The notes below the pieces were generated by a model that did not search any database, was not told the origin of the DNA, and saw only the letters and a list, made by a program, of their open reading frames with translations. From assembly GCA_949752735.1 (NCBI GenBank), contig OX457052.1:33913344-33977343 (forward strand): a DNA stretch of 64,000 bases, in the 5' to 3' direction. Of the stretch, positions 24,746 to 33,123 are shown one piece after another. This stretch comes from Lumbricus terrestris. Lineage: Eukaryota; Annelida; Clitellata; Crassiclitellata; Lumbricidae. Position numbers and translations under genes: made by a program. Numbering within the stretch: the first letter of the stretch is position 1; each line of letters opens with the position of its first letter.

Positions 24746-27204
24746 TATTATATATATATATAATAATATATTCATATATTATATATATATATATTCATAT
24801 ATATGTATATATATGAATATATTATTATATGAATATATTCACTGTATAGTTTTCTAGCTCTAGTACACTGCATTGCAACTCTCTGGAAATCTCATTTGAT
24901 CGTTTTTCTTTCCAACAGTTCCAAGTGTTTGCTGCTCCGCAAGGATCAACCGTTGACTCTCTTCCCGGCGTCTTTAACTATCTGATCGACTGTCGTGGTA
25001 CGCTCACGAACCTCTCTCCTTTCCCGAAGCAGTTTGGACCGTGGAAGGAGGGGTGCTACCTGTATGAACCATTTGAAGGTACGGTTGCTCCGCTTTCTGT
25101 CAACCGGATTGTTGAATAAACGAAAAATATTATTATTATTTATTTATTTATTTTTTTAACCCGAGGTATCTCAGATCCCTCAAGGTTTAAAAAATTATCC
25201 AGAGACGTAAAAAATTGCATTCTGGAATTATTATTATTATTATTACCATCCATCCTTCTTTTCTTTCAGCCAGCCATTCATTCTAATTTTTATTTATTGA
25301 CTTATTTGTGAATTAGTCGTTCCATTCACTTATGCAGAAGTTCATGCATCCATTGATATTCATTCATTTATTATTTTGATTATTCATCTGTGCCTTTGTT
25401 CTTTCTATCCATGGATCTTTTTATGCATATTCAAATTCATTATTCATGGATTTTTTATGCATATTCATTATTCACGAGTCACACACTGTTTCCTACAACG
25501 TTGCTATTTTGAATACTAAAGAAATCTTAAGATTGCGATTTTCAGCTGTTTTTACCGATTTAATTGTGGCTTTTAATAAACCTCTGTGCCATTACGATCC
25601 CTTAGGTCATGTTTTGATAGGAATTCAAAAGTGAAACCAAGGGATATCACGTTATGTCCTGCTGTATTGGTTTAATAATAATAATAATAACAATGACGAT
25701 TTCTATGGCGCCGTAACACAGCCATGCCGTTACAAGGGCGCCTCACATACTAAACTAAACAGCAGGATAGGCCTTGAGGAATAAATGAGTCTTGAGTCCA
25801 GATTTGAAGGAGTGCTATTTTGAATACTAAAGTTGGTTTACCCAACTATTAATCAACCAATTTCAAGGCATTGGTCAGTTGATGTGTTTAACGCAAAGAG
25901 GTCTACCGTAGCACCATGGCTTGACCTCCCCGAATTCTGACCTGGCAGCGGAACGGAAAATTACCATGGCTATTGTGGACTTGATTTGATTATAGTGCAG
26001 GTGAATAATTAGGCTGGGCTCTCTGACACGGGTTACGCGTTAGGATGAAAATTTTTGAAGTTATATAATTATATACGTTGCATTTACGTGAAGTCTTTTC
26101 ACATGTTTAGGTCATCTTCAGTCGAACAGACCATCGCAGGGAAGCGCATCGTCTTACCAGCACATCTACTTCTCAATGGAAGTGCCGAAAGCAGTCAACG
26201 TGGCGATCATAATTGGCAGCGAATGGACCCAACTCGTGCAGAAGAGTCCGGGAAGATGGGAGGGCGAGGTAAGACTGAGTGGAGAAGGCAGTTTAACTGC
26301 ATAGGTGGCTTGTGTTTGAATGCACATTTTCTTGCTTCTTTAGTTACTCATATCTTGGCTTGCTCCTTGTATTGGTCAATCCGCCAACATAATTTAGTCT
26401 TTAAAAATTGTCCATAGTCTGTACTTATAGGCAAGTATATATACAGTATTTCAATGTAGTTATAAAATAATCTTCGTTTAATTTGAAACTGACACATCGC
26501 AGTATGATTACAATCGAAATGTATGAATAGATGATGGCATGTTATTTATTACTATTAGTCGAATTTTAGTCGAGTTATTATTATTATTAGTCGAATTTAA
26601 CTATATGGCAGCCATTCAAGGCAAACAACGTGTCCCACTGCTCAGTTTACCAATGCCACCTATTGGAAGATTGGACCTTTGGGAAGGTAGCGCAGTGGCG
26701 TAGACAAGGGTGGTTTCGGGGGTTAAAACCCCCATTGGCCTAGGGAAAAAGTTTTTTTAAAAGGTTATTTATCCACTTAAATAAGAAAAAACAAAACAAT
26801 TGCTTGTAGTAACAGTTGTTTTTCTTACTTTATTCCCTTTGTTACTTTATTCTCTTTTTATTTAATGTAATACTGTTGGGTTGTCAGAAAGGGTACCAGC
26901 ACCCCCCCATCATAAATTCCTGGCTTTGCCACTGAGGTAGCGGAAGACAATCCTGCGTCCATTCGCTCTACGTGCCAGAGTATTACCATGAACCTCCTAA
27001 GTGTTTACGTCTTTGTGTGGTTTTGTCGTAAATTTGATCTCTTGTCATTTTTCTCTGGCGTTCATTGTATGTCAACTGTTGTATTTCTTTTGTGGAAAGG
27101 TTTTCATGGAGAAGCACTGGGGTAAAGAGAGGAAGGCATCCGTCTGCGCCAACTTCAACACGGCTGCCACAAGCTACAGCACGCTCCTCGAGTATTCCAT
27201 GTAG
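8572..27204 (+). CDS. Hillarin/kyphoscoliosis-peptidase-like protein with two transglutaminase-like units (17 exons)
   Basis: Joined exons: 8572-8709, 9962-10047, 10852-10992, 11912-12312, 13584-14101, 14891-15149, 16003-16292, 16912-17000, 17881-18021, 18339-18513, 19174-19431, 19884-20066, 21696-21907, 23827-24328, 24919-25078, 26111-26268, 27100-27204. They total 3816 nt in one frame with no internal stop (1271 aa). Unit 1 (about 30-515) and unit 2 (about 590-1131) each hold a transglutaminase-like core and two beta-sandwich-like stretches; a C-terminal module follows (1132-1271). The triad His and Asp are seen as HSWN and DCHW (H153/D168 and H719/D734). The residue where family enzymes carry Cys, three before the Y of TYAR, is K110 in unit 1 and Q676 in unit 2, so both cores look inactive. 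Family members are cytoskeleton-associated in muscle or neurons, so a scaffold role is inferred. No signal peptide or membrane segment is seen. The start ATG is the only in-frame one in exon 1; an upstream non-coding exon is possible. The family call is secure; direct orthology to hillarin is less so. Confidence 0.88.
9395..9520 (+). mobile_element. Possible second SINE family fragment
   Basis: Reads caaccaagtggttatagcgc, then ggttcaatcttcgtgcc and GAGCAAGTCCTTCATTCACA. This is tRNA-like head order with a B-box-like GGTTCAATC, different from the main SINE family. Confidence 0.4.
9578..9745. repeat. Tandem repeat of about 60 bp, 3 copies
   Basis: Unit starts GTAATATTGTATCAAATATA and includes TTATCGAATATATATTTG; the copies are near-identical. 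It lies in gene 1 intron 1. Confidence 0.75.
9962..10047 (+). CDS. Gene 1 exon 2 (residues 47-74)
   Basis: Acceptor ctag, then FRDLIW and NELERA, the helical lead-in to the transglutaminase core. The donor is GC rather than GT (gcgag before gcaagt). It matches exon 8 of unit 2, which has GT at the same place. Confidence 0.85.
10176..10376 (+). mobile_element. tRNA-derived SINE, copy 2
   Basis: Lies in gene 1 intron 2. CGTTGCCTTGCAGCC, GGGTTGCAGGCTTGAATC, AGCAAGTCCTTCACTCGCA, GGGGCGCTGTAACAAGTGCA match the family at 59906-60123; the head is lost or diverged. Confidence 0.75.
10852..10992 (+). CDS. Gene 1 exon 3 (residues 75-122)
   Basis: Encodes VIFRWL through ARIFECLAR. It is 141 nt long, the same length and phase as its paralogue exon 9. 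The catalytic Cys position reads Lys (GKATYA). Confidence 0.88.
11232..11760 (-). mobile_element. LINE 3' remnants, back to back
   Basis: On the minus strand 11232-11400 encodes FALTGPSTWNGLPSILHA and ESASE, matching the resident LINE end (VVGPSTWNGLPLTL, GSASE). On the plus strand 11590-11742 encodes NWLGHMLRGDSLL and GRPRKMMDWL, a typical C-terminal motif of a different LINE reverse transcriptase. So two LINE relics in opposite orientations fill gene 1 intron 3. A TGTAT microsatellite precedes them (11091-11132). Confidence 0.65.
11912..12312 (+). CDS. Gene 1 exon 4 (transglutaminase-like core 1)
   Basis: Encodes GWAKGVDYRPG, HSWNGIHIDG and LIDCHWATRF, then the first beta stretch. The equivalent sequence in unit 2 is split over exons 10 and 11, so an intron was gained or lost after the duplication. 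Confidence 0.92.
12313..13583 (+). other. Gene 1 intron 4
   Basis: Starts gtcaga and ends tgtgcag. It contains TTGAATGTTTGTATGG repeats (12350-12430), LINE-type tail remnants with ATTGT repeats (13140-13265) and an antisense SINE/LINE tail (about 13350-13460). No additional exon is seen. Confidence 0.5.
13584..14101 (+). CDS. Gene 1 exon 5 (beta-rich domains of unit 1)
   Basis: Encodes ITNVSLGLTNQTAFTFKLG through LAVKTDDDK, including the EYKVVCDEPSK motif shared with EYKIICDEVSG in exon 13. Acceptor cag, donor AAG before gtattg, phase 0. Confidence 0.9.
14345..14560 (-). mobile_element. Decayed LINE 3' end in gene 1 intron 5
   Basis: On the minus strand the stretch reads like LINE ends (ACTGTGGAATGATCTCC, corresponding to the WN-L region) and runs into ATTGT-type repeats. 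Weak. Confidence 0.4.
14891..15149 (+). CDS. Gene 1 exon 6 (end of unit 1)
   Basis: Encodes VTIFVDLPKKGEYGLEIFAN and a tail. The GEYGLEIFAND block recurs in exon 14 as GEFGLEIYANN. Ends in phase 1 before gtaggt. Confidence 0.9.
15270..15460 (-). repeat. Interspersed repeat family C, copy 1
   Basis: AATAATAAT repeat followed by TTTATATGGCACCGTA, CACAGC and GTTACA. The same order occurs at 18045-18180 and 25674-25815, all inside gene 1 introns. Likely the antisense 3' end of a retroposon. Confidence 0.55.
16003..16292 (+). CDS. Gene 1 exon 7 (linker, start of unit 2)
   Basis: Encodes a charged, Pro/Glu/Lys-rich linker of about 75 residues that is probably disordered, ending in FKDTNVFKDIDTHAVE. 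This end mirrors exon 1. Confidence 0.85.
16625..16870 (+). mobile_element. LINE family B 3' end, copy 1
   Basis: Contains CTTTGGAATGCGCTTTCC, GTCTGTCTATCTGACAGTCT, TGGGAGCGCTTCTGAACTGT and a TTTTTAAATGCATAAATG end. Copies at 35920-36085 and 44635-44835 share these blocks in order. Confidence 0.65.
16912..17000 (+). CDS. Gene 1 exon 8
   Basis: Encodes STFRDILWHLIF and NELDRA, paralogous to exon 2. Ends in phase 2 at a standard gtaaac donor. Confidence 0.9.
17490..17740 (+). mobile_element. LINE family A 3' end, decayed
   Basis: Encodes LLVPFTRTETVKNRVF, matching LLSVPFARTSTMQSRAF of the resident LINE, and ends GGAGCGCCTCTGAGTAGTTT, CTTGAAGGGGCGCGATATA and GAATGAATG. In gene 1 intron 8. Confidence 0.7.
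17881..18021 (+). CDS. Gene 1 exon 9
   Basis: Encodes AIFLWLCSKDL through ARVYETLC; 141 nt, paralogous to exon 3. The catalytic Cys position is Gln (GQTTYA). Confidence 0.9.
18045..18180 (-). repeat. Interspersed repeat family C, copy 2
   Basis: ATAATAATAA, TTTATATGGTGCCGTAAC, GCCATACTGCTACAGAGGCG, CCTCACAAAC; the closest relative is 25674-25815. In gene 1 intron 9, 24 nt after the exon 9 donor. Confidence 0.6.
18339..18513 (+). CDS. Gene 1 exon 10 (transglutaminase-like core 2, first part)
   Basis: Encodes TGYAKGAEYKPG, QHSWNAVLIKG and LVDCHWAARRLVGKK. The last 12 coding bases (GTTGGCAAAAAG) and the following gtagcattcag are the unit of the minisatellite that fills the start of the next intron. 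Confidence 0.9.
18501..18935 (+). repeat. Minisatellite seeded by the exon 10 splice donor
   Basis: About 20 copies of a roughly 22-bp unit, consensus TTGGCAAAAAGGTAGCATTCAG. The first unit spans the exon 10 / intron 10 junction, with the last coding bases GTTGGCAAAAAG and the donor gtagca inside the unit. A higher-order repeat of about 110 bp is visible around 18700-18870. Confidence 0.9.
19174..19431 (+). CDS. Gene 1 exon 11
   Basis: Encodes LTSDNVRYELDEYYFMP through SIRIDCPPDK, matching VYEYDDFYFIAEP of unit 1. Phase 0 at both ends. Confidence 0.9.
19655..19800. repeat. Interspersed repeat family F, copy 1
   Basis: TTATTAT microsatellite next to GAGGTATTTAGGATCCCTCA and TTTAAAAACTAGTCC. 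Related pieces lie at about 20130-20225 and 25118-25250, all in gene 1 introns. Confidence 0.5.
19884..20066 (+). CDS. Gene 1 exon 12
   Basis: Encodes VKSLRFTFNVTYDDG through LVIYAKDLDNQ, a beta-rich segment aligned with the middle of exon 5. Donor gtaggc. Confidence 0.88.
20287..21544. mobile_element. Probable decayed hAT-like element in gene 1 intron 12
   Basis: The left end TAGTGATGTAGCTTTTCCGG and right end GGCGGAAAAA/CCGCCTCGCAACACTA are imperfect inverted repeats, and both sides carry TTTCCGGAAA motifs. Flanks TTCACTGC and TTCAGCAG are only partly alike, so the target duplication is eroded. No transposase is visible. Confidence 0.5.
21696..21907 (+). CDS. Gene 1 exon 13
   Basis: Encodes AKEGIYGGVCEYKIICDE and FPPCVHTTWG, the paralogue of the EYKVVCDE and FPSCSDVSWG blocks in exon 5. 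Ends in phase 2 before gttcgt. Confidence 0.88.
22970..23480. repeat. Interspersed repeat family E, three partial copies in gene 1 intron 13
   Basis: Blocks CACTGTGTGATAACAAAGAT, GCCCTCCTCCTCTATCCAGG and TTGGGACTGGCACTGGCAGA occur at about 23010-23105 and 23205-23295 in direct orientation and at 23395-23480 inverted. Further copies are near 55400-55500, 58850-58930 and 60440-60600. Confidence 0.7.
23827..24328 (+). CDS. Gene 1 exon 14 (end of unit 2)
   Basis: Encodes LRFMAKLKSNDKDEKALAP through LTEKGMYK, including EGEFGLEIYANNPELGGN and QHVYQYLV, the counterpart of exon 6. Confidence 0.92.
24480..24700 (+). mobile_element. Decayed LINE 3' end in gene 1 intron 14
   Basis: Reads TGCTTTCTCAGTTGTAAGCC, GTCTGGAATAATCTCCCGTT, CGTCTCTGACTGGGCTTCTT and AAGGGGTGCTATGTATATTC before gaatgaatat; same order as 4640-4850. 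Confidence 0.6.
24705..24840. repeat. AT microsatellite with palindromes
   Basis: Long TATATA runs interleaved with GAATATTATATA / TATAATATATTC, able to fold back on themselves. Confidence 0.8.
24919..25078 (+). CDS. Gene 1 exon 15 (C-terminal module)
   Basis: Encodes FQVFAAPQGS, LPGVFNYLIDC and FPKQFGPWKEGCYLYEP, a block I recognise from the C-terminal part of KY/hillarin proteins. Ends in phase 1. Confidence 0.88.
25674..25815 (-). repeat. Interspersed repeat family C, copy 3
   Basis: AATAATAATAATAA, TTTCTATGGCGCCGTAACAC, GCCATGCCGTTACAAGGGCG, CCTCACATAC; matches 18045-18180. In gene 1 intron 15. Confidence 0.6.
26111..26268 (+). CDS. Gene 1 exon 16
   Basis: Encodes HIYFSMEVPKAVNVAIIIG and WTQLVQKSPGRWEGE. 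Acceptor tttag, donor gtaaga, ends in phase 0. Confidence 0.85.
26693..26934. mobile_element. hAT-type MITE, family B (242 bp)
   Basis: Ends CAGTGGCGTAGACAAGG and CCTGGCTTTGCCACTG, flanked by a perfect 8-bp duplication AGGTAGCG at 26685-26692 and 26935-26942. In gene 1 intron 16. The interrupted sequence is itself a repeat, related to 44310-44480. Confidence 0.88.
27100..27204 (+). CDS. Gene 1 exon 17 (terminal)
   Basis: Encodes VFMEKHWGKERK through SYSTLLEYSM and a TAG stop at 27202-27204. The family typically ends in such a SYSTLLEY-like motif. Confidence 0.88.
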   Translation, partial: VFMEKHWGKERKASVCANFNTAATSYSTLLEYSM

Positions 27205-29050
27205 ACAGTTGTGCTGAGTGCTGCTGCCTACCAGACATTATTACATCCTGCCTGAATTCAATACTGCTTTGGCAATAATACGCACACACACACACACTTT
27301 CTTAAACGTCCAGATGTTACACGAACGTTGTTGAATGTAATTTTTCACCATATACTCGATGCCACCAGAAAAAATCATGCTTTCTAACCTGAAATTTTCA
27401 TTTAACGCCGAATCACTGTCAGAGGAACATTTGCCTGATACGCGGTGGTGCTTTTTATTTGATTTTTGCCCTATTTTTTTCAACATGCCTAGTAATCGAT
27501 AACCTGCTTCTTAGTAGTTAAGTATTTTCTTTGTTCGTTGGTTTTAGATGAGTGTTGTATCGTGTATATGAATCGACCGTTGCTAGCTTGTGTTTTTCAA
27601 ATTGGTCTCTCTTGTTTCTTTCCAGATTTTTCCAAGCGTTGCTTTTAAGTTGGAAATTGTTAATTTTAGTGCGGAAACGGTGAAATTTGGTTAAATTTTC
27701 TACGGTGCCATTGTTGAAATTCGATAGTCTTTCAAAGTTTTATTATTAAACTGATGCTTAGCATGGCAATGCAAACATTGCGTATTAACTGCCATTAACA
27801 ATACGTCTGCAATTCCCATTCATTCAAGAATTTCTATAGCGCCTCTTCAATAAGACTATTCAGAAGTGCTCCCGACTCTAGCACGACAAAAAGCACAGTT
27901 TTGAGTTGATTAAACAATAACTCCTTTGGAAACCCATTCCAGACCACTGGGAAATTTGATATTGATGCCATTGTAATATTGCTATTGTAATATTACTACC
28001 ATAATTTTTAGCTTCAAGGATGTGCTAGTTTAGAATGAGCTGCAATGATACTCGCAATGCAGAATTTTACAAGGGTAATTGTGCTTACGATAAATTGCAC
28101 TCGAAACTGAGTAAGAAACTACTTTCGTTGCATTTCCTGTTTTCTTGCCAGATCTATATTCGTGGACGGATAAGCATGGCTGCTAGTATTTGATTTTAAT
28201 GTTGTGTTTGTGTTTGGTAATTGTTTAAGTTTCTGCGAATGCGTTACTGCAAAGCCCTGTGCCATGTCCAGGTGCAATAGCCTGATCTCAAACGACCTTT
28301 GACCTGCTTATTCTTCATGAATATTCATTTGACCTGCTTATTCTTCATGAATATTCATGAGACCTGCTTATTCTTCATGAATATTCATGAACACGATTTG
28401 CTGATCTGTTTAACTCGTGTTTGAATGTTGTTTTTGCATCAAGTTCCCTTCTGTTAAATAATTCGGTTGAAATTTTGTTCCGTCAATGCCAGCTTGTGTT
28501 GTGATTATTCTGTCAACGCCATGCTCTGTTTAATGGTAATCCTTTCTTTTACCTTCTATTCCCTTCTAACGACCAACCGCATTATAGAACCTTATTAGTA
28601 GTCATGGAAACCATTTCCACTTTTATTCAAACAAAAGCAGATTGCAGCAACACTGTTGGTAATGTTACAATGTATGTAATCTCATTATAATCTTTTGTTG
28701 TGCTGTCATCCTATTGCAGACGATTGCTTTTAATTTAACCTGACATTTTAAGAATTTCTAACAATACTCTGCTTTTCATTCTGATAACACGTTTTTGTTG
28801 GTCATTTACGGTAGATGTGTTTGTGCAAAGCAAAAAACTTTAGAATTGGTTTGAGATCATTGTGGAATTGTTTACTTTCAATTGTTTTACATTTTACCTT
28901 TTATTGTAACACTTTTAACATTTTATCACAGTGTGTACGTGCAGTCTGCCAGAAATTCTTAAACTGCGAAGAACCAGAGGCTTGAGCAAGTCTGTAATTC
29001 ATATGATGCTTTGTCATTAGTTAGCGCACTGTATTAATTCAAGAAATAAA
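27205..29050 (+). other. Probable 3' UTR of gene 1 with candidate polyadenylation signal
   Basis: No ORF of interest follows the stop. A canonical AATAAA lies at 29045-29050. The stretch includes an antisense LINE-tail fragment (about 27818-27950) and a 31-bp unit repeated three times (28289-28390). The transcript end is inferred. Confidence 0.35.
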
Positions 29051-29183
29051 GGCGTTGAATCCACTAAAGAAATTTCACTTCAGTGTATTCTGTTTTCACA
29101 ATGTTCCATGTTTTAGATTTACTTTTTTAAATTTGGAAGATTAAATTTCTGTATTTTATCACAAAGCAGGGGAAGGGCCTCGG

Positions 29184-29361
29184 CAGTGCTTAAAGTGTAG
29201 AAAAATAAGTGCCTGGACGCCCCTTATCTTTCCAAAAGAAGTGCCTGGACGCCCCTTACCATTCCAGTCATTGCTGGCCAATAAGTGGCTGGACGGCGTT
29301 CAGATTTTAAAATAAGTGCATGGACGCCGTCCATGACCGTCCAGCCACACTTTAAGCCCTG
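29184..29361. mobile_element. hAT-type MITE, family C (178 bp)
   Basis: Ends CAGTGCTTAAAGTG and CACTTTAAGCCCTG, flanked by a perfect 8-bp duplication GGCCTCGG at 29176-29183 and 29362-29369. The interior has AAGTGCCTGGACGCCCCTTA-type repeats. Confidence 0.88.
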
Positions 29362-29412
29362 GGCCTCGGAAAAAATTGATGTATGCAAAATAACTAACTG
29401 TCTATGACATTT

Positions 29413-29632
29413 GTGGGGTGCGGTGGTGTAGTGGTGGCATCGTTGCCTTGAAGCTGGAAGGTTCGAATCCACCAAGTCGCCGCGTAGGAGCCTTGGGCAA
29501 GTCCTCACTCGCAATTGCTCGGCGTTTCAGTGTGAAATTCCGATGCAGTGTCCGCTCTGCAGTCTGGAGCGCCTCTGAGTAGAGAGAGCTTGAAGGGACG
29601 CTATAACAAGTGTACATACAAACAAGCAAACA
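29413..29632 (+). mobile_element. tRNA-derived SINE, copy 3
   Basis: Head GTGGGGTGCGGTGGTGTAGT, B box GGTTCGAATCC, body GGGCAAGTCCTCACTCGCAA, tail GCGCCTCTGAGTAGAGAGAG, then CTATAACAAGTGTACATACA. Close to the copy at 59906. Confidence 0.85.
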
Positions 29633-30371
29633 TCAACATTGGCGTATTTATAGCTCTGTGTTATCGTATAGTCATTCGATGGCATTTGACTAGGCCTACA
29701 TTAAATTTATACTGTTCAAATCTGAACAGTTAACCATAACAGTTAACACATTTTAGCTACCTAATATTATAATGATTAACAAAATAATATAGTAGCCTAC
29801 GGTAAAATACATGTTTTCATATAATATTATGACTTTAGCTAAGTAGCTAAGGGGAGGGGGTAGAGAAGATTTTGTATGTAGGCTACGCATAGAGGTGTGT
29901 GGGTGGGTAGAAAAGTCGATTTTTTGCGTACCCATTGTGTGAATGGTCCCTAGCTGGGATCCGAGTGATCTCGCATCCTTGCGCTCTACGTGACAGAGTT
30001 ACCTTAAACACCCTAAAATCTCGAACGCTTGCAACATTAAAGCTTCCAACCGCAGCAGGCCTACAGATGACTGTTCTGCTCATAATAATAATAATAATAA
30101 TCTTTTCTTTAATTCAATGCCTGCAAACGCACTGCGCTTTACATTTACAAGCTATGCAGTAGACCTAATCTTAATTAAACTTAACTACTAACTGAACAGA
30201 CAGCTTTGCAATTACACGGCGCTAATAGCAGCCTACAAAGCTTATCCGCCCATGCTCAAAAATTTCGCCCATGAGCTTATCCGCTCATCTGTATAAATAA
30301 AGAGAAGATTCTGTGTGTTTAACAGGGATGTTTGGCAGGTTATAAGGCAGGCCAAAAGCAAGATAAACAGG

Positions 30372-30685
30372 CAGTGGTGTAGTCCTAAAAATGAAGTGGG
30401 GGAACGCCTGGAAATTGAAGTAGCAACTGTAGCAAAAAGTGCAATCTTGCAACAATTTTGCATAGTGTGAGCGCTGCTATTTTTGAAACTGTTGAATGTA
30501 AAAAAATAACAAAAAAAATTAATAAATGTAATTATGTAAATTTATACATAGGAATTGTTTGTTGAAGTCTTCTTTGTTCATTTATTTCAGCAGAAATGCT
30601 GCAAAATAGTGAGGGATCGCGTTCCCTCCCTGGAAAAAAGTGCGGGAACGGCGTTCCCCCGCGTTCCCGCCCCACTACACCGCTG
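30372..30685. mobile_element. hAT-type MITE, family D (314 bp)
   Basis: Ends CAGTGGTGTAG and CTACACCGCTG, flanked by a perfect 8-bp duplication TAAACAGG at 30364-30371 and 30686-30693. Inner GGGGGAACGCC / GCGTTCCCCC extend the inverted repeat. Confidence 0.88.
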
Positions 30686-30952
30686 TAAACAGGTCAAATG
30701 ACCTCTTATAAGAAGTCGTTCGCGACCTATACGGTGGTAGCGCGGCCATTGATCAAACGCGTCATTCTAACACAGTAGCCTATACACTTCAACTTTCGTT
30801 TAATTAAGTCCAGGCTGGGATTGTACAAAGGTTTCACAAAATGTTAGGCCAATAGCATTGTCTTCAAATAAAAAGTAGGCGCTGGAGTCATATATATTAT
30901 TCAGTTGATTAAGCTCAGTAGCCTACTTTAGTGACTAAAATACTAAAATATT

Positions 30953-33123
30953 CCAGCCATCGCTGACCCATCGACCTTGGAGGACCTGCCGGTTGCTGAC
31001 ATCTTCGCGGTTTACGAATCCACCATGACAGACCTCTTGACCCAGTTTCTTCCCACTCGCCACACCAAAGTCCGACGCCGCCCACTCTCCCCATGGTTTG
31101 ACGGGGAGTGCCGGTCCCTACGGCGTGAGGTTCGCCGTTTAGAGAGACGGTATAGGAGGACACGATCTCCTGTGGATCATACCGCCTGGGTCAAATCCGT
31201 CCGCGACATGCACAGGCGCTACCGAGGGAAGGAACGGGACCACTGGGAGGCCAGAATCGCTGCAAATGCTGACCAACCGAAGCGGTTATGGGCCACCTTC
31301 AACGCCCTTCTTGGCCGTGGACAAGCTGATCGTTCTCAGCACGTTCCATCTTTTACCGCTGATGACTACCTAACCTCATTCACCACCAAGGTGCACAACA
31401 TCCGGGAGGACACCGCTGGCTCCCTGCCACCAGCTTACCCTCCTACATCATTCAACCTATCTACTCTGACTCCAGTCAACTCTGCTGATCTACGTCGAAT
31501 CATTCTCGCCTCGCCTCCTAAATCATGTGAACTTGACAGCCTCCCAACATCGCTGCTACAGGAGTTCGTGGATGTCCTTCTTCCACTCCTCACCGTCCTC
31601 TGCAATCGCTCCATCCTTGAAGGCATCTTGCCGCCGTCTCAAAAACGATCCATCCTGGTTCCTGTTCTCAAGTGTGAAGGACTCGATTCAGACAATCCAG
31701 TCAACTTCCGTCCAATTGCTAATGTTTCATTTATCTCGAAGCTTATCGAGAAAATAGTCGCTCTCCAGCTGACATCATACCTTGAGACTCACAACCTGCT
31801 TCCGGAAATCCAGTCTGGCTTCCGAAAAGGTCATTCAACTGAGACATTACTTCTTCGACTCCTTTCTGATGTCTACGGAGCCATCGATCGTTCTCAGCTG
31901 ACTCTCTTAGCCCTTTTTGACGTTAGTGCAGCGTTTGACACTGTGGACCATGACATTTTACTTGAACGACTGCATATATCTTTTGGTCTCTCTGGTACTC
32001 TGCTCCTCTGGCTGAGATCCTTTCTTAGTGATCGTTCCTTTTCTGTGGTCCATGGCCCCTCTAGGTCCCTCTGGGTCCCCGCTCCTTACGGTCTTCCACA
32101 GGGCTCTGTCTTGGGCCCCCTTCTCTTCATAATCTATACCTCAGATCTTGCCTCTCTTCTTGCCTCCCATGCTATGCAAGCCCATCTGTATGCTGATGAT
32201 GTGCAAGCCTACCAGCACTGTCGTGCCTCTGACTCTGTTGCAACTGTCCGGTCTATGTACTTTGCCATGGAAGCCTTGGGGACTTAATTGGATGTCGTCC
32301 AATCGACTTCGCCTCAACTCTTTAAAAACTCAATTCATTTGGCTTGGCACTCGCCAGCAGTTGAAAAAGCTAGATATGACAACCATCGCTGATGCCTTTC
32401 CTGATTTTGTCTTCTCAACCAGAGTCCGTGACCTTGGTGTTACTCTGGACCAAGAGCTCACCTTTGCTCCACATATTCACTCACTCAGCCGTGCCTGTTA
32501 TTATCAACTCCGTCAACTACGCACTGTTGCTCGCTCACTTACTCCTACTGCTGCTGCAACCCTTGTCCATTCTTTTGTTACCACCAGACTTGACTACTGC
32601 TGCTCTCTCTATGCTGGCCTACCAATTTCCCGTCTGAGTTGCATTGATCGCGTCCTGCGCTCTGCAGCCCGCCTTATTGGCCGCATACCTAAATTCAGCC
32701 ACATCTCCAGCTATATGCGTGACGTTCTCCACTGGCTTCCACTCAAGCAGCGAATTGAGTATAGGATATCTACTCTAGTCTGGCGCTGCATGCTAGGCCT
32801 TGCTCCTGCCTATCTTTGTGAGCTTTGTAGCCCTACTCTTAGTTCTCACCCCTTCCGCTCCCTTCGTTCGACTGAACAAAGTCTACTCTCAGTACCTTTT
32901 GCTCGAACTTCCACTATGCAGAGCCGTGCTTTCTCGGTGGTGGGACCCTCAACCTGGAATGGTCTTCCTCTGACCCTCCGCTCTCTTTGTAAAAATCCTT
33001 CTCAGACTTTCCTCTCTCATCTTAAAACAGTTTTATTTGGCCGCGCTGAGGTTGGGAGCGCCTCTGAGTAGCCCCCTTGAAGAGGCGCTATATAAATGCA
33101 TATAATGAATGAATGAATGAATA
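30953..33123 (+). mobile_element. 5'-truncated LINE (family A) with reverse transcriptase
   Basis: A non-LTR retrotransposon body without an endonuclease region, starting in the pre-RT part and ending GGGAGCGCCTCTGAGTAG, CCCCTTGAAGAGGCGCTATA and a GAATGAATGA microsatellite. Its 3' end is the template for many fragments in this window and is shared with the SINE family. Probably of the CR1/L2 group by motif style and microsatellite tail; the clade is not certain. Confidence 0.85.
30977..33071 (+). pseudogene. LINE reverse transcriptase ORF, one frameshift
   Basis: The frame from before 30977 to 32287 encodes the RT core: VNFRPIANVSFISKLIEK, SGFRKGHSTETLLL, LFDVSAAFDTVDHD, GLPQGSVLGPLLF and the catalytic LYADDVQ. 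A frame change between about 32262 and 32290 separates it from the thumb and C-terminal part (WMSSNRLRLNSLKTQF, VRDLGVTLD, GPSTWNGLPLTL) that ends in a stop at 33069-33071. Apart from this lesion and the lost 5' half it is well preserved, so the insertion is young. Confidence 0.85.

Noticed and set aside
30977..33071. Reverse transcriptase ORF as a host or viral gene
   Set aside because: The motifs, truncated 5' end and microsatellite tail are those of a LINE; no LTR, gag or integrase is visible.
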